DNA from: Cucumis sativus
Lineage: Eukaryota; Streptophyta; Magnoliopsida; Cucurbitales; Cucurbitaceae
NCBI RefSeq assembly: GCF_000004075.3
Contig: NC_026658.2
Span: 14,000,075-14,064,074 of the forward strand
Direction: 5' to 3'
DNA: 64,000 nucleotides
Part shown: one piece after another, positions 1-11,723 of the stretch
Numbering within the stretch: position 1 is the stretch's first letter
How the letters are laid out: every line of letters begins with the position of its first letter
The notes under the pieces: model-generated
What the model was told of the DNA's origin: nothing
The model's database searches: none
What the model saw: the letters and a program-made list of their open reading frames with translations, nothing else
Program-made: the position numbers and the translations under genes

Positions 1-334
1 ACGCAGTTTCACTAACGGAAGGATATACGGCGGTACTCCACCGTTTTGCGATGACAAGGCTCGAATTCCACGTACGCCCAGAGCATGTCACCTAACTGTC
101 CTATTGTAAGGACCAAAATACCCTCTATATGTAGGTGTGAATGACAAGAAAGTCCTTTTAACGTATCCAAGGTGGCAAGTACATAGCCGTAGATTTAACA
201 TCCACCTGGACGACCTGAGGACGAATCATCAAGGCCGTTCATAATGATAATGTGATTCCTACTTTCTTTACACGTTACTTTTTCTTATCCAGTGTTGAGA
301 GAGAGAGAGAGAGAATTAATGGAGGGAAACGCAC
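1..334 (-). other. Intron segment of the bromodomain gene, possibly with inserted repeat
   Basis: The sequence between the exon-2 donor (334-333) and the window edge carries no bromodomain codons on the minus strand. A GA microsatellite sits at about 296-314. Bases 1-270 are richer in CG dinucleotides than the flanks and look unlike an ordinary AT-rich plant intron, so they may belong to a transposon inserted in the intron. No terminal repeat or coding motif could be confirmed. Confidence 0.35.
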
Positions 335-1508
335 CTGGCTCCGTAGGCGGCGCTCGAAGGTAGAGCCAAGCTGATGGGAGCGAATGATGTCAAGAAGTTT
401 GAGCAAGGGTTCGGTTTTGACGGCTAAGGCCTTCGGCTTGGGCTTGGCGGGAGAAACCTCGGGCTCTTCGCCGCTACTATTACGACACCGTTTCCTTTGA
501 GACAAGCTGCCTGAGCTTTGCACGTCGCTGCTTTGCTGCTTCGACACCGCTCCTTCTTTCCCATCTTGCTTCGACTCGCTCACCGATTCCCACGCTTCGT
601 TCGAATCAACCACCGCCGCTTTCAAATTCCCCCAATTTCTTTCTTTCTCTCTCCGTTTATATCCTCCGCTCGACTTCTTTTCTCTTTCTGGCTTTGCTTC
701 TGGGTCTGGCTCCGGCTCCGGCTCTTGTCCTGCGCTCTCGAATGACCACTCTCTCCCCGGTTCATCTCCGGTTTTGGGAGGCCCGGTTTCTTCCATCTTT
801 GACATATTGACTGATTCGATAATCGGGTTGTCCTCAACGACGCCGTTCTGTCGAACATCGTCTTTTTTACTTGTAGAATTGGATTCGTTGAGGGATCGGT
901 TCTCGCGATCGTCGGAGTCGTCTCCAGAGGCGGCGGGATTTTGTAGGTGGAGATTTGTTTTGGCTTTGTCGGTGTCCAGATCAGATCCCTCAGGGGATTG
1001 GTTGGAACTCCGGTCTCTCTCCTCCTCCAATCGCTTCACCTTCATTTCCAATGACCTGTTGGCAGAAACAAAAAAGAAAAAAGAAAAAAGAAAAAAGGAG
1101 GGAAAGATAGATGTTTAGATCTCTGAACTGAGTTATAATGAGTTGGAGTCAGATCTCTGAGTGGAAGAGCAAAGAATTTTACACGATCAATACATCCCGT
1201 CGTTCAACATCACGGCGGAGTTCCTGGACTCGAATCTTTCTCAACTCGTCGAGCATAGGCATGAGAGTGGTGGGATCAGAATCAGAATCGAGGACGTTTT
1301 GAGAGAGGAATCGACGCTTGAGGTCATAAAACTTGTTCCTACAATCTTGGGGAGTTAGAGAAGAAGAGGATTGATGAGAGCATCTATTGTGTATTTCCAT
1401 GGCGACTGATTCCCAACTGGCGGTTCCATGGCGGTTCACGGCGGAGGCTAACAAAAGCTCCTCCAACGTGCCCCATCGTTTGGCGTTGGTTTCGCGTTGC
1501 TTAACCAT
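335..1508 (-). CDS. SANT/Myb-domain bromodomain protein, 5' part (two exons, runs off the window)
   Basis: Exon 1 is 1508-1183 and exon 2 is 1055-335; the junction is phase 2 (donor GTAAAA, acceptor CAACAG). Together they encode 349 residues and end in phase 0 at a GT donor after the codons for RRLRSQ. Residues about 8-60 form a SANT/Myb-like helix set (RWGTLEELLLASAV, then SWESVAMEI), followed by a coiled-coil stretch (LRKIRVQELRRDVERRD) and a long acidic, Ser-rich linker. The end of exon 2 (LLKLLDIIRSHQLGSTFERR) is the segment that leads into the bromodomain in plant DNA-binding bromodomain proteins of the At2g44430/At3g60110 type. The bromodomain itself is not visible, so it must lie beyond position 1. 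Proteins of this family are chromatin factors that bind acetylated histone tails (family knowledge). A second in-frame ATG at 1526 would add six residues; 1508 was chosen because MVKQ is directly followed by the SANT domain. Confidence 0.8.
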
Positions 1509-2612
1509 GTTTGAAGCCACTCTCACGTCATCATTGGCATTCGAATTTAGGGTTTATGGCGAATTCAATTCAAAAAAATAAAATAAAATTGAATAAGTAA
1601 ATCAATAAATAAATCCAAAAGCCCTTTTCTCTCTTTCTCTCTTTCTCTCTTTCTCTCTCTTTTAATTTTTTCAATCCTAATTTTATTTTATTTTGGTTGT
1701 TTGTTTCGTTTGTAGCCTTTTCTTGTGTATATTTGAGTTTTAGAAAGAAGAATTTGTTGTCATTTCATTCTTTAAAATTTTTAATTTTGTGTGAGATTTG
1801 CTTCCCATAAATATTTGGCCTCTTTTTCATCCATCATCCTCTTTGCAACCCCACACCACCCTCCCTTTGTAAAATAGAACTATATACTATTCAATTTTCA
1901 CAATTTCAACAACAACAATAAAGAGATCCGAATGCTATCGTTTTACACTTCATACGCAACCCAAAAATGGAATAAATAAGAGGTTTACATCATAGTTTGA
2001 ATTAGAAAATTCATCTATTTAACTTCTTCTCTAAATTACAAATTCAACTAAAGTTTATGTGTTGTATTCAAAATGAAAAATAGTTGGGAAATAGACCTAA
2101 AAAGAAAAGCATATACTACTGTAGGGGTTGGTTGGTTGGTTTGAGGGCGTGATTTGAGTTTTCATTTATAATGTTTAGAATATGAATTTACTTGGGTGCT
2201 TCTACCTTATTTCATCACCATTTTCATTTGGAAGATTTTTCAGTATTTTTAAACTCTTTTCTTTCTCTTTCATACTCCGTTTGTCCTTCCCAATGAGTAA
2301 AAAAAGAGAAGCTGATTTTTAACCTGTCTCCAACAATTTTTTATGTTAAAGAAATTTTGAATGGATGGAAATTATATAGCAAATTGATGAATAAGTAAAT
2401 TTAAAGTCTATATAGCTCCCTATTTTTCCCCTTCAATTTAATTTTACTATATTTATACTTTTCTTTTGTTAAAAGTTGTTTTTATTTAGACTAAGTCAAA
2501 TATTATTACTTTTAAACTTTAAATTTTCTTAGGAATTGCAATCAAATAAGTTATTACACTTGCACCAAATTTGATATGCAATAGTTTTCACTTACTTTAC
2601 CTATTAACTACC
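1509..2612. other. Intergenic region between bromodomain gene and UGT
   Basis: No gene seen. It holds the promoter and 5' UTR of the minus-strand bromodomain gene at its left end and the 3' flank of the glycosyltransferase at its right end. A CT-rich microsatellite (repeats of TTTCTCTC) lies at about 1626-1661. The rest is AT-rich. Confidence 0.6.
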
Positions 2613-4118
2613 TTAATTTGCTATATTTGAAAATAAAATCATATCTTTCATCTCCCTGTGCTGTTTTGCATCACTCAAGAAATCATGGAATGATTTAGCA
2701 GAAGATCCATTGAAGCCTTCCCTTTGTTTCCATGCCTTCTCCATTGTCTCTTTAACTTTCCTTGCAGTTCTCCTCATCATCTCCTTCTTCTCTCCCATCA
2801 CCTCTTCTATCTTCTTCACTATATCTTCACTCTTCACTTCGCTTTTCTTTCCTCTCCCCACCTCCACACATACCCCCATTTCCTCCTCTAAATATTTCGC
2901 GTTGAAGAACTGCTCTGCCGCCAGTGGCCACCCCATCACCGGCACTCCGTTCCCTAGTGATTCTATCACCGAGTTCCATCCACAGTGTGATAGAAATGCC
3001 GATACTGCTCTGTGCGATAGAATTTCCACTTGGGGTGCCCAGTTCTGTACCACTAAACCCCTTCCTGTTGCTCTGTTTCGCTCTTCGAACCCTTCCGGCA
3101 GCCATTCCTCCCCCTTGAATTCTGCGTTTATGTCCACCTCCATCGGTGGTCGTACTACCCAGATGAAGTTCTTCTGGCTGCCTTCTAGCGCTTTCCCCAA
3201 TTGCATCATTTGCGACGATGAAATCGTGTTCATCGACCCAAACGAAACGTACAAAACAGAGCTCGATGGCTTCGAATCCAGCCATTTTAGAATGGTTTCT
3301 CTTGTAATTACTCCTCTTGTATTCCCAATACGATCCCGGCTCTTTAATCCCAATACAAGTGGGCCGATTGGACGAACACGAAGCCCCGGGAACTTACGCC
3401 TGAAATACGACAACCCAATTTGATCAAACTCCTCGACTGTGTTGAAAAGCAAGCTCTGTGAGTCCACCCACGCCGATAAATTTTCCCTCTGGAAAATCGA
3501 CCAACCGTCTTCACCGTCAGCTTCTGCGATGTTCGTCGGCAACTGGGTCTTATGAAGCTTAACGGTACCTTCTTTAAAATCCGGCAGAGAGAAGTGGTGG
3601 GCGACGACTTTCCGATGAGGAAGGTTGAGCCAAAGAGAGACGTAGCAAGCGAGGCCAAAACCACCAGCACCGCTAAATATTGCGTGGTAGACGCCGAGTT
3701 GTTTGGCCACATTAGCAGTCCAACCAAGAAAGATATCGGAGATGATACAGAGTGGAGGACGGCCATGGCAGCGAGCTGTGAGAGCTTGAATGGCTTCTTT
3801 GAAAGAGGATTTGAACTGGAGAGAAGCGGAAGCTTGAAAAAGACGAAGGATGAGGTGATAAGGAAGGGTATCGGAGTTTTCAGAAGCCGGTGGAAGGCCA
3901 TAGGAGGAGCTTGAGAAAGGGATTTCAAGAAAACGAATAGAAGAAGATGAAGGAAGAGAGGCTCGGAGTTTCTTAAGGTTCAAAGGAGTGTTTACAAAGT
4001 AAATAGCGTAATTGGTGTTTAGTTGTTCAATCTGGAGAGCTAAAGCTAGAAATGGAATGATATGGCCTTGACCCATGAACGGGAATAGCACAATGCTTTG
4101 TTTTTCATCATCCTCCAT
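2613..4118 (-). CDS. UDP-glycosyltransferase, UGT92A-like
   Basis: Intronless gene of 501 residues, the usual length for plant family-1 glycosyltransferases. These enzymes move a sugar, usually glucose from UDP-glucose, to a hydroxyl or carboxyl of a small acceptor in the cytosol. The PSPG sugar-donor box runs from Trp360 (WAPQVEILSHRAVSAFLSH) to Gln403, with HCGWNS at 378-383 and the closing AEQFFN. The catalytic pair is His19 (in GQGHIIP) and Asp128 (in CIISDIF). Family placement rests on the N terminus and the PGLRVRPIGPLVL linker, which resemble UGT92A1; the acceptor cannot be read from sequence. The ATG at 4118 was chosen because His19 then falls at the standard distance from the start. 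A TATTTATATA box-like sequence lies about 80 bases upstream on the minus strand. It stands alone, with no sister UGT in the window, although UGTs often occur in tandem. Confidence 0.92.
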   Translation of the reverse strand: MEDDEKQSIVLFPFMGQGHIIPFLALALQIEQLNTNYAIYFVNTPLNLKKLRASLPSSSSIRFLEIPFSSSSYGLPPASENSDTLPYHLILRLFQASASLQFKSSFKEAIQALTARCHGRPPLCIISDIFLGWTANVAKQLGVYHAIFSGAGGFGLACYVSLWLNLPHRKVVAHHFSLPDFKEGTVKLHKTQLPTNIAEADGEDGWSIFQRENLSAWVDSQSLLFNTVEEFDQIGLSYFRRKFPGLRVRPIGPLVLGLKSRDRIGNTRGVITRETILKWLDSKPSSSVLYVSFGSMNTISSSQMMQLGKALEGSQKNFIWVVRPPMEVDINAEFKGEEWLPEGFEERNRATGRGLVVQNWAPQVEILSHRAVSAFLSHCGWNSVIESLGNGVPVMGWPLAAEQFFNAKYLEEEMGVCVEVGRGKKSEVKSEDIVKKIEEVMGEKKEMMRRTARKVKETMEKAWKQREGFNGSSAKSFHDFLSDAKQHREMKDMILFSNIAN

Positions 4119-6527
4119 TGTTGATACAGAAGGATGCTAGGTAGAAGAAGAAGAAGAAGATGGGAATTGGTTGAACTCTTTCCATGTGACCATATGATAT
4201 ATAAATAGAGTCTTTTCACGTGGGTAAGTCTTCTTTTCGTTCCGTACTCCAATTCTTGTTACCAAATTTGTAGAGACTTCTTTCTAAGCCTATTCTCTTA
4301 AAACATCCTTCTTCAATTTGCGAATACCAACATTATTGTTATTTCTACGGCGACAATAACAACAACAAACTTTGGTAATATCATGTCAATTAAAATCACT
4401 TTTAACTTTCCCAATATCATCCATTCTTATAGTAACTATAGTTTCATCAAATGTGTAAATATGTGGAAGTATTACATTAAATTTTAAGTAAAAGAGTATA
4501 TGTGTTTATGATTAAAAATTTAAACCCTTCATAAATTAAATTTTCAAATTTTACTATTAATGTGTTGGGTTAAGTTCTATTTGAATTTGAATTGTATACT
4601 TTGAATCTCATTTTAAAGTTTATGAGTTTAGGTAGAATTGTAGATTGTTTATTATTATTATTATTATTATTATATAGTAGAATTTTTGTTCTTTGCCAGT
4701 GATTCTATTTTCTTTTTAAATGCATATATCCACACATCTTGTAGCCCAACCATTAAGCATACAACCAAACAACCATAAAATCGACATTACAATCAAAACA
4801 CACCACGAACATATATGAAAAAATACCACTAAAACTGAAAGTGCCAACTTTTTCATTATCATCCTTACTCAAATACGTCATTAAAAAAATGTGAAGTAAG
4901 TGTTTATCAGATATGAGCATTACTTGGAGTCTCCAAGATAAGAGAAGAGGTAGGTCAGGGACCCCATCAAAGACCAAAAAGTAAGGTCTTATATGCTCGA
5001 CATAAATGATTCTCAAAATAATATGTTCAAAATAATTAGAAAATAATTTTGAAGAAAAGTTTAATCTAAATAACTATCAATGGAATGACAAATTGAAAAG
5101 TATTGCTTGGAGCAAAGGGCGGCTTGCATTGCAATGCAAAGGAAACTCACTTTAGAGCTTCAAATCAACAATCCTTCTACAAAAGTCAAAGCAAACTAAG
5201 AAACGTTACCACAATTAGTTTGATCTTTAAAATTACTAACGACTAGAAATAAACTCTTAAATTAAGTATAATCTTTGCTACACCATGTATGCAGATAGTA
5301 GTTGCTTGCAATCTCTCTGCAATGAACAACAATATTTTGATAGATTGTAACGGTTTTCAAAATGAATTTTCAAACTTAGCCTAAATATAATGGAATTGAT
5401 TATTCATTCACTCCAGCCATGAAGTACAATTTTACTTGTAGTTCTAAAGAAAAAAAGGTCAAGTTCTCTCCTCACTTGAGCAGTGGCTTTTAGAAGAGTA
5501 AACCAAAAAAATTGGACATAATTGATCAACTCAAAACTTGGGTTTTTCTCCTTTAACCCTCTTGGATCTCAACTTGACCTTGTCCTCGAAACATAAATCA
5601 TTTAGGTATTTGTCATTTTCGTGTTATTTGAGTTTATAATCTTACAGTATAAGGAGATTTGCTAAACTCTCTAGTACACACTATTAACATTGGAAGATCC
5701 GACTAAAAGTATTAGAGCATACATATGAACGTATAATTGAAAAACAAAATGACTCCACACACAACCTCCGGTCAATCTCTTATTTCAAATAGAAACAAAG
5801 GAACTTAATTTGCTATACATGCAACCGTATGTATAATCCACACTTCTCTCATGAAAATTTGTTGGGGGATTTTTGCAACATCACACTACCAAATTAGGTA
5901 CTCTTCAATGGGCCACTATTGCACCTAATTCAAATTGGGCATTCTTCAATGGGCGATTGCTATACACCTAATTCCTCACTTCCTCTTTCTCTAATATAAA
6001 TAATTGTTTTTTCTATCATGTGGTCATGTGGTCATGTGGCAGTGTGTTATTGGATAGCTATGTGAAGAGAACCACCTAAGGTTTAGGTTTTCTTTTTCTT
6101 CTTCAATATGGAAGGTTTTAGATAATTCAAGCAACCCTCCAAATTGAGATTCTTGTTTTAGCAGTGAATCATTGGATTGGATGTAACCTTATAAGATAAG
6201 GTTCCATAGTTACCATATGAGATGGTTCTTCCAACTTTAGCACAACCTCAACATCAACACCCAAGTTGGATATACATGCATTAACCTTAATCTTTCACTT
6301 AACTTGATTGATTTTCTACCTCTTTTCTTATCTATATATGACAGCTTAACAATTCTGCCTGCAAAAATGCAACGACCTTGATGGCATGAATATGAAGAAG
6401 TATATAAGATGATCACCTTAACAATTAAACACCAACATATGAACATCTAATTGAGTTGAGATGTTAAATAACTTTTGAGGAAATCTCAACAAAAAGGGCA
6501 TTAAAGAACAATCCTCGAACATTTTAA
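4119..6527. other. AT-rich intergenic region with local duplications
   Basis: No gene seen. It contains an ATT microsatellite at about 4650-4675, an imperfect direct duplication at about 5890-5975 (the 12-mer TCTTCAATGGGC occurs at 5902 and 5943, each followed by CACCTAATTC), and a short array of CATGTGGT at about 6017-6040. The right end is the 3' flank of the IRKI-like gene. Confidence 0.6.
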
Positions 6528-8654
6528 TTAAGCAAGTGACTTATACCTGCAAACTACTTTACACCTTAAAATTTTATCTTGTACATAAAACCCTGGCATC
6601 ACCATGATCTTAACCCGGCTCGGTCCATTTTTCTGCCTCTCTGCGAACACGTCGTCCATGTAACTCGAATCGAAGCTTCTGTTCTCTTCTACTCTCAGGA
6701 TTTTAAGTGGTGGATCGAACGAGAAGGCGAGCAAGTGAAGCAGCCAAATGCATTTGCCTGCTACGAAGAATGCTTGAAGCAGTTGCTCTGGCCATGGTCT
6801 GGTCCAATTCAGAGTTGTGATTATGCAACTCATTTTCTGATCACAGAACTTGCTGAACTCTTCACTGTAGTATTTTGTTCCCTTCCTTAACACTTCATTC
6901 CAGCTGAGATTTCGCAGGGCCACAAACGATGAGAATTGTGCTTGGCGATCTTGGTGAGGGTCTAGCAGCTTGGGGGAGCCATTCTTTTGAAACACACAGT
7001 TCTCAAAATCTTGGTAGAGTGCCTGATTGATAATAGCTTCCAAATGGTACAGCACTGCTCTTGAGTACTTGGAGTTTAGGGATAACTTGTAAGGTTGTAG
7101 AATTAAGTTCAAATTCTCCATTAGGGTATTGTCAGTTTCTTCAATCTGGCTTACAAGTGTTTTGCAGAATTGTTTTACTGATAGCCTTGCTTCTGATACT
7201 ATTTGCAAGAAGCCTTCCACCATCACTTCCTCGCTCACCGGCATTCGATTCTCTTCGTTCATCCCCGAGGTTGATGTTATTCTCTTATGCAAATTAGTAG
7301 CAGTTTGGAGATCTCTTGCATTTGTTGCTTGCTTCAAAGCTCTCTTCAATTCCTCACAGTAATTCTCTAAGCCCTCCAGCTTCTGCCTCAACTCACCTAA
7401 AGACGTCTTCATCTCGCTAACTTCCATCAACGCAGCATCACGTGTCTCGTTAGCATTGATCAATTCTTTCTTCAATGTTTCAATTGACACTATCCCCAAA
7501 TCCTTAAATATCTGAGAGACATCCTCTGACTCCGTCCTGTTTGGGGAATTCTCATACTTATTCTTCTTTTTTAACCGTGGAAACAACCTCGAAATCACTC
7601 CCCTACTTTTCGGTTGCGATTGAGTAGACAAGTGAGAATCTGTCAATGGCACTATGGTGTTTGAAAGCCTGCTATTCTTTGCTGTATTGTCGGTCTCCTT
7701 TGTAATAATCGCAGGCCTGCATCGGTTGCATGAAGAAACCGATTTCGAGTCCCCCAAACTATTCCTCCTTGATGATTTGAAGTAATCATTTGCAGGTGAT
7801 GTTTGAAAAGAAAATCCAGTGAGAGGCTTATGATCCTCAGCAGGACAAATGTGAGGTTCTAAATTGGTAAAGTCAGAAACCAGGCCTTTTGAAATCTCCT
7901 TCTTATAATCGGATAAAACCGTTTCATCATCATTTCCTCCTCCTCCACCACCTCCTAATCCATACTCATCCCAGCTTTCTGAAAAAGTCCCAATTCTCAT
8001 AGGAACTTGATGGTATCCATTCGTTGGCTCATCTTCATAACTCTGTTAAAGAGATTTCCAAAATTCAAATAAACTTCGCCAAAACCCATGTTTTTAATTA
8101 CTCACCAAACAAATTGTCTCAACCTTTGACTGACAGTTAACCCCTCATAAATGTAAATTGTTAGTCTAAATCTTTTCGTACACAGCCACCAAAACATACC
8201 CAAAATTTCAAAATTATCAATTAAACCAACCAAGAGAAAATGACAGAAAGAGAAAGACGGTGGATCCTAAAATGTCCTCCTAAACTCAAGAGGAGAAGAA
8301 ACCCATTAAATGCTACCCATAAATTCCCATCCATGTGAGTAATGCAGATAAGATCCGTTAATCATAATCAAACAATCATATACAATTCATAGTTTTAAAT
8401 TTATTTTTTCTTTAAAAAAAAAAAGAAAGAAAGGTAGAAGTTGAACTCACAGGGGTGAAAACAGGGTAATCTTGAGCAGAGAATTGAGAGACAGGAGAAG
8501 GTGAAGGGAATCGCAGGTTAGAAGGACTACTTCCTTGCATAAGAGCAGCGTGAAGAGCTCTCAACTCGACAGCTTTAGCAATGGCAGCTTGAATTTCTTG
8601 ACGACTAACATCACCAGCGTTGTGAAACATTTTGGTAGCACTGGTTGCAGCCAT
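6528..8654 (-). CDS. IRKI: IRK-interacting protein-like (IRKI/GIL1-related)
   Basis: Two exons, 8654-8451 and 8042-6528, joined in phase 0 (donor GTGAGT, acceptor TTTAACAG), encoding 572 residues. Exon 1 carries the N-terminal block typical of IRKI proteins (EIQAAIAKAVELRALHAALM, then NLRFPSPSP and FSAQDYPVFTP). Exon 2 holds a Gly- and Ser-rich stretch, a coiled coil (SIETLKKELINANETRDAAL through LEGLENYCEELKRALKQA, about 260-320), and the globular C-terminal region shared with GIL1, ending in MPGFYVQDKILRCKVVCRYK. In Arabidopsis IRKI binds the receptor-like kinase IRK, and the related GIL1 acts in gravitropism in light (family knowledge); the role here is inferred. The 5' flank has long CT/GA tracts at 8735-8755 and 8940-8990. 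The last codons contain a GCAG-GTATAAG sequence that could act as a donor, so an alternative short C terminus is possible. Confidence 0.88.
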
Positions 8655-9266
8655 AAGAAACAGAGCTTAGCATAGACCCAGAAGAGAATTGAAGAGAAAG
8701 ATACAAACTTTCAATTTCTAGCTAGAGAGTGAAAAGAAGAGAGAGAGAGAGAGGCATTGAGAAGAAAAAGATGGGTTGAATTGAGAGAGAGCCATGGCTG
8801 AAAATCCAAAGAGGGAATGAATGGAATGATAGCATGTGAAGGAGAGAGAAGAAGAAGAATGTGGGTGTGGAAAAATGGGTAACATTTCTGAAGAAAAGAG
8901 GCTCAGAGTAGTTCCAATTTTAACCGTATATGTAATATGGCCCTCTCCTCTCCTCTCCTCTTCTCTCCTCTCCTCTCCCTCTCCCTCCCACAATCATCTC
9001 ATCACTTTTCAACACCATTCACCAAATTGCCCCTTTAATCCCCATTTCTCTCACAATATTCTAATCCATCAACGCTTATCCTCCAACCTATACTAAATCT
9101 AAATTCATTTTAAACGAAAAAGAAAGAAGAGAATGGAGTTTGTATATACATACCTTAAAAACCACTTTACAAGACATGTAAATGATAGCATGTCTCATGT
9201 TTCATGATGATACCTTTTGATCACATGTAAAACTTTCTAAAATCCCCTAATTTCATAAAGCACTTA

Positions 9267-9305
9267 GGGGTGAGGGGAGGGGAGGGAAGGGGAGGGGAGG
9301 GGAAG
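9267..9305 (+). repeat. G-rich tract with quadruplex potential
   Basis: Seven runs of three or more G separated by one to three bases (GGGG, GTGAGGGG, AGGGGAGGG and so on). It meets the usual G-quadruplex pattern on the plus strand and lies about 600 bases upstream of the minus-strand IRKI-like start codon. Confidence 0.6.
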
Positions 9306-11079
9306 AAAATCATTTTCCATTGACTTTTTGTGCGTGTGTGTGTGTGTGTTTTTTACACTAGAATGAAGAAGCATATAATATAAAGATGGGTTTGGGTTTG
9401 GGTTTGTATAGGAATATTAAAAAGAAAGCATATATATCCTAAAGCAAAATAGAGAAGAGACAAATGATGTAAAATGGGGATGATTGATTGAATTGAATTG
9501 AAATGAAAAGAAAAGAGTTAAAATTGAATATATGTTTGTATGATAATAAGAGGTTTGTTGGTAATAAGAGAAAAAGAAAGAAAGAAAAGGAAGGGACATA
9601 GCAACTACCAACAAAAGCATCCAAAACCTTCCAAAAGCCTCACCCTCATCCCCACTCCCACCATCTTATCTTTCCCCAATATATTTGCAAATTAAAGCAA
9701 GTTAGAAAGGGTTTGATGCAAAACTTTAGGTTAAGAAATAAAATTAAAGTAACATCTCTTTCTCAAAAAGAGCAACAAAGTTTAATAATTAGTGAAACAC
9801 TAATATCTGTTTTGTTGTGAAGAGAGATTAAGGATAGTTCAAATAATGCATTATCATTTTGTTAATTGATTAATGTTAATGTGTTAAGTAAGGAGATGAT
9901 GTTAAAATGGGGCCAATATGACACATATCCCTTTGTTTCCTATCAAACATAATGAAAGAAGAAAACTCAAAGCTGAGTTTTTTCCCCATATGCTTTTTAT
10001 TGACTTTTATAAAGTAATTATCAATGTGAATATATCAATATGGTTAGGTGAATGTGGTAGGTTTCATTCTTCTTCTTCTCTTTAAAATTCTCCTCTCCTT
10101 TTGATCAATTTCTAACTTTCCTGACCCTATCTATTTTTTTCAATATATATTTTACTTATAACCAAAAAAAAAAAAAATGTAACCATAAAGAGAACAATGT
10201 ACAACGTTACGTTATTAGAGATAATAATGTATTATTATAGAATAGAGATGCTTCTAAAGCTTAAAGAAATTATATAGTGCGCACTCCCCCAAACTTAGGT
10301 TTTCGTGAGAGGTTGTCCTCAAGCCTCCACTAAGGCATGTCATCGTTGGACTCTATTGTGCATGATCGTTTAAAACAATCCTATAACATATTCAAAGTAT
10401 TTGACATGAAAACATTTAGAAACGAGAATAATAATTTTACCTTATTTCTTATGATCTACACATGTATGTGTATGTAACTTTCTAATGATGCACCCCACCA
10501 AAGTAAAGGGGACTCCAAAAGAAAAGGCATCCAAGTCAATGTATATGATTTTTATTACATAAACAAATCATTATGATCCCTTTCTTTAAAAAAAAATATC
10601 ACTAAAAAAGTTATAATTATTGAAAGAAAAGTAATTTATGGATCAATAATTCATAGTGCCCTAAGCTAAGGTGGAAAATTGGAGTTAAAGGTAAGTAATT
10701 AAGAGTAGTACAACACAAACACCTCAAAACTTTATGTACATGAATTAAAATAAGAAACACTTTAGTGAAATGTTTTTAATTAACAAATAAATATGATCAT
10801 AGAAGAAGAAGAAGCACATGGGAATCACTATATATATATATAAGTATTTTGATCATATGGTGTAAAGAGAGAGAGAGAGTTTAGGGTTTGGGCATTGGGG
10901 AGGGAATGATTGCATATAAAAAATGTGGTCTCTCTAACACATTGTAACATTGTCAATGCAAAGTCAGCATCATACACACATAACATAGCATAACATATAG
11001 CTTTTGCAATTAATTTTGAATACATAGGAATATTTTGACACTTATATTTATTATGATTTTATATTATAGTTTTTGAAAC

Positions 11080-11082
<3 letters not shown>

Positions 11083-11117
<35 letters not shown>
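11083..11117. repeat. Heptamer tandem repeat (AAAGTAG)5
   Basis: Five perfect tandem copies of AAAGTAG, read directly. No function is inferred. Confidence 0.9.
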
Positions 11118-11118
<1 letters not shown>

Positions 11119-11404
11119 CTTTTTCTTTTTAGTAGCTTAACTATGTAATTTTTTAATGGGTTTGTCTTCTTACATTTTGGGAGGTTCTGCCAGAGAATTA
11201 TTCTCATTTGCTTTCACAATATTAACAATATATATATGTGTGTGTGTGTATGTATGTATTTGTGTATATATATATATGTATGTATTCATATTTTGATGTA
11301 TTCATAGTTTGCTCCCATATTGTTATATATCTAATTTCTCTTAAATTGATTAATTTCCCTGGGATCATAAGTGATTAACTATTTTATCAAATTTTACTCA
11401 AAGC

Positions 11405-11723
11405 CAAAATTTGTTGACAGTTGGTTTTTAAATTTCATAGACACTTATATTTTTTTATGGCTTTTAAATGTGATGAATACTCATACTCTTGACGGTTTTA
11501 AACTGTCGTGAACATTTATATTCTTGACAGTTTTTAACTGTATGAAAATTTGTATACTTGACGTTTATAAAACGTCAAAGTTCATTATTCTTGATGTTTT
11601 TATCATCCGTCAAGAACTTCGATTTTCTTGAGGTTGGCTTCAATGACGATTGTTTTGAAATCGTAAAGAATAACAATTCTTGACAGTTTAAAAACTTCAA
11701 GAGAGTATGTTTTTATAGTAGTG
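11405..11723 (-). mobile_element. CACTA-like transposon end with subterminal repeats
   Basis: On the minus strand the sequence starts at 11723 with CACTACTATAAAAACATAC, which resembles the terminal inverted repeat of plant CACTA (En/Spm) transposons. Behind it, to about 11405, are many short subterminal repeats in both orientations built around CTTGACAGTTT, with small palindromes such as GACGGTTTTAAACTGTC. Such repeat arrays are typical of CACTA ends, where the transposase binds. No second terminus, no 3-bp target duplication and no transposase were found, so this is a fragment or a short non-autonomous derivative. Confidence 0.55.

Larger units (their letters stand above)
8655..11404. other. 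Intergenic region, left part: promoter and microsatellites
   Basis: No gene seen. The left end is the 5' UTR and promoter of the IRKI-like gene, with GA/CT tracts (8735-8755, 8940-8990). Further right are a G-rich tract (9267-9305), a GT repeat (9334-9350), poly(A) at about 10165, an (AAAGTAG)5 repeat (11083-11117) and TG/TA microsatellites (11230-11280). Confidence 0.6.

Noticed and set aside
518-1118. Plus-strand open frames opposite the bromodomain gene
   Set aside because: They are shadows of the minus-strand coding exon, with Ser/Arg/Leu-rich text and no domain.
2710-3914. Plus-strand open frames opposite the glycosyltransferase
   Set aside because: Antisense shadows of a well-supported intact UGT gene.
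10861-11025. Minus-strand 65-codon open frame near GA repeat
   Set aside because: Short, without domain, in a microsatellite-rich stretch.
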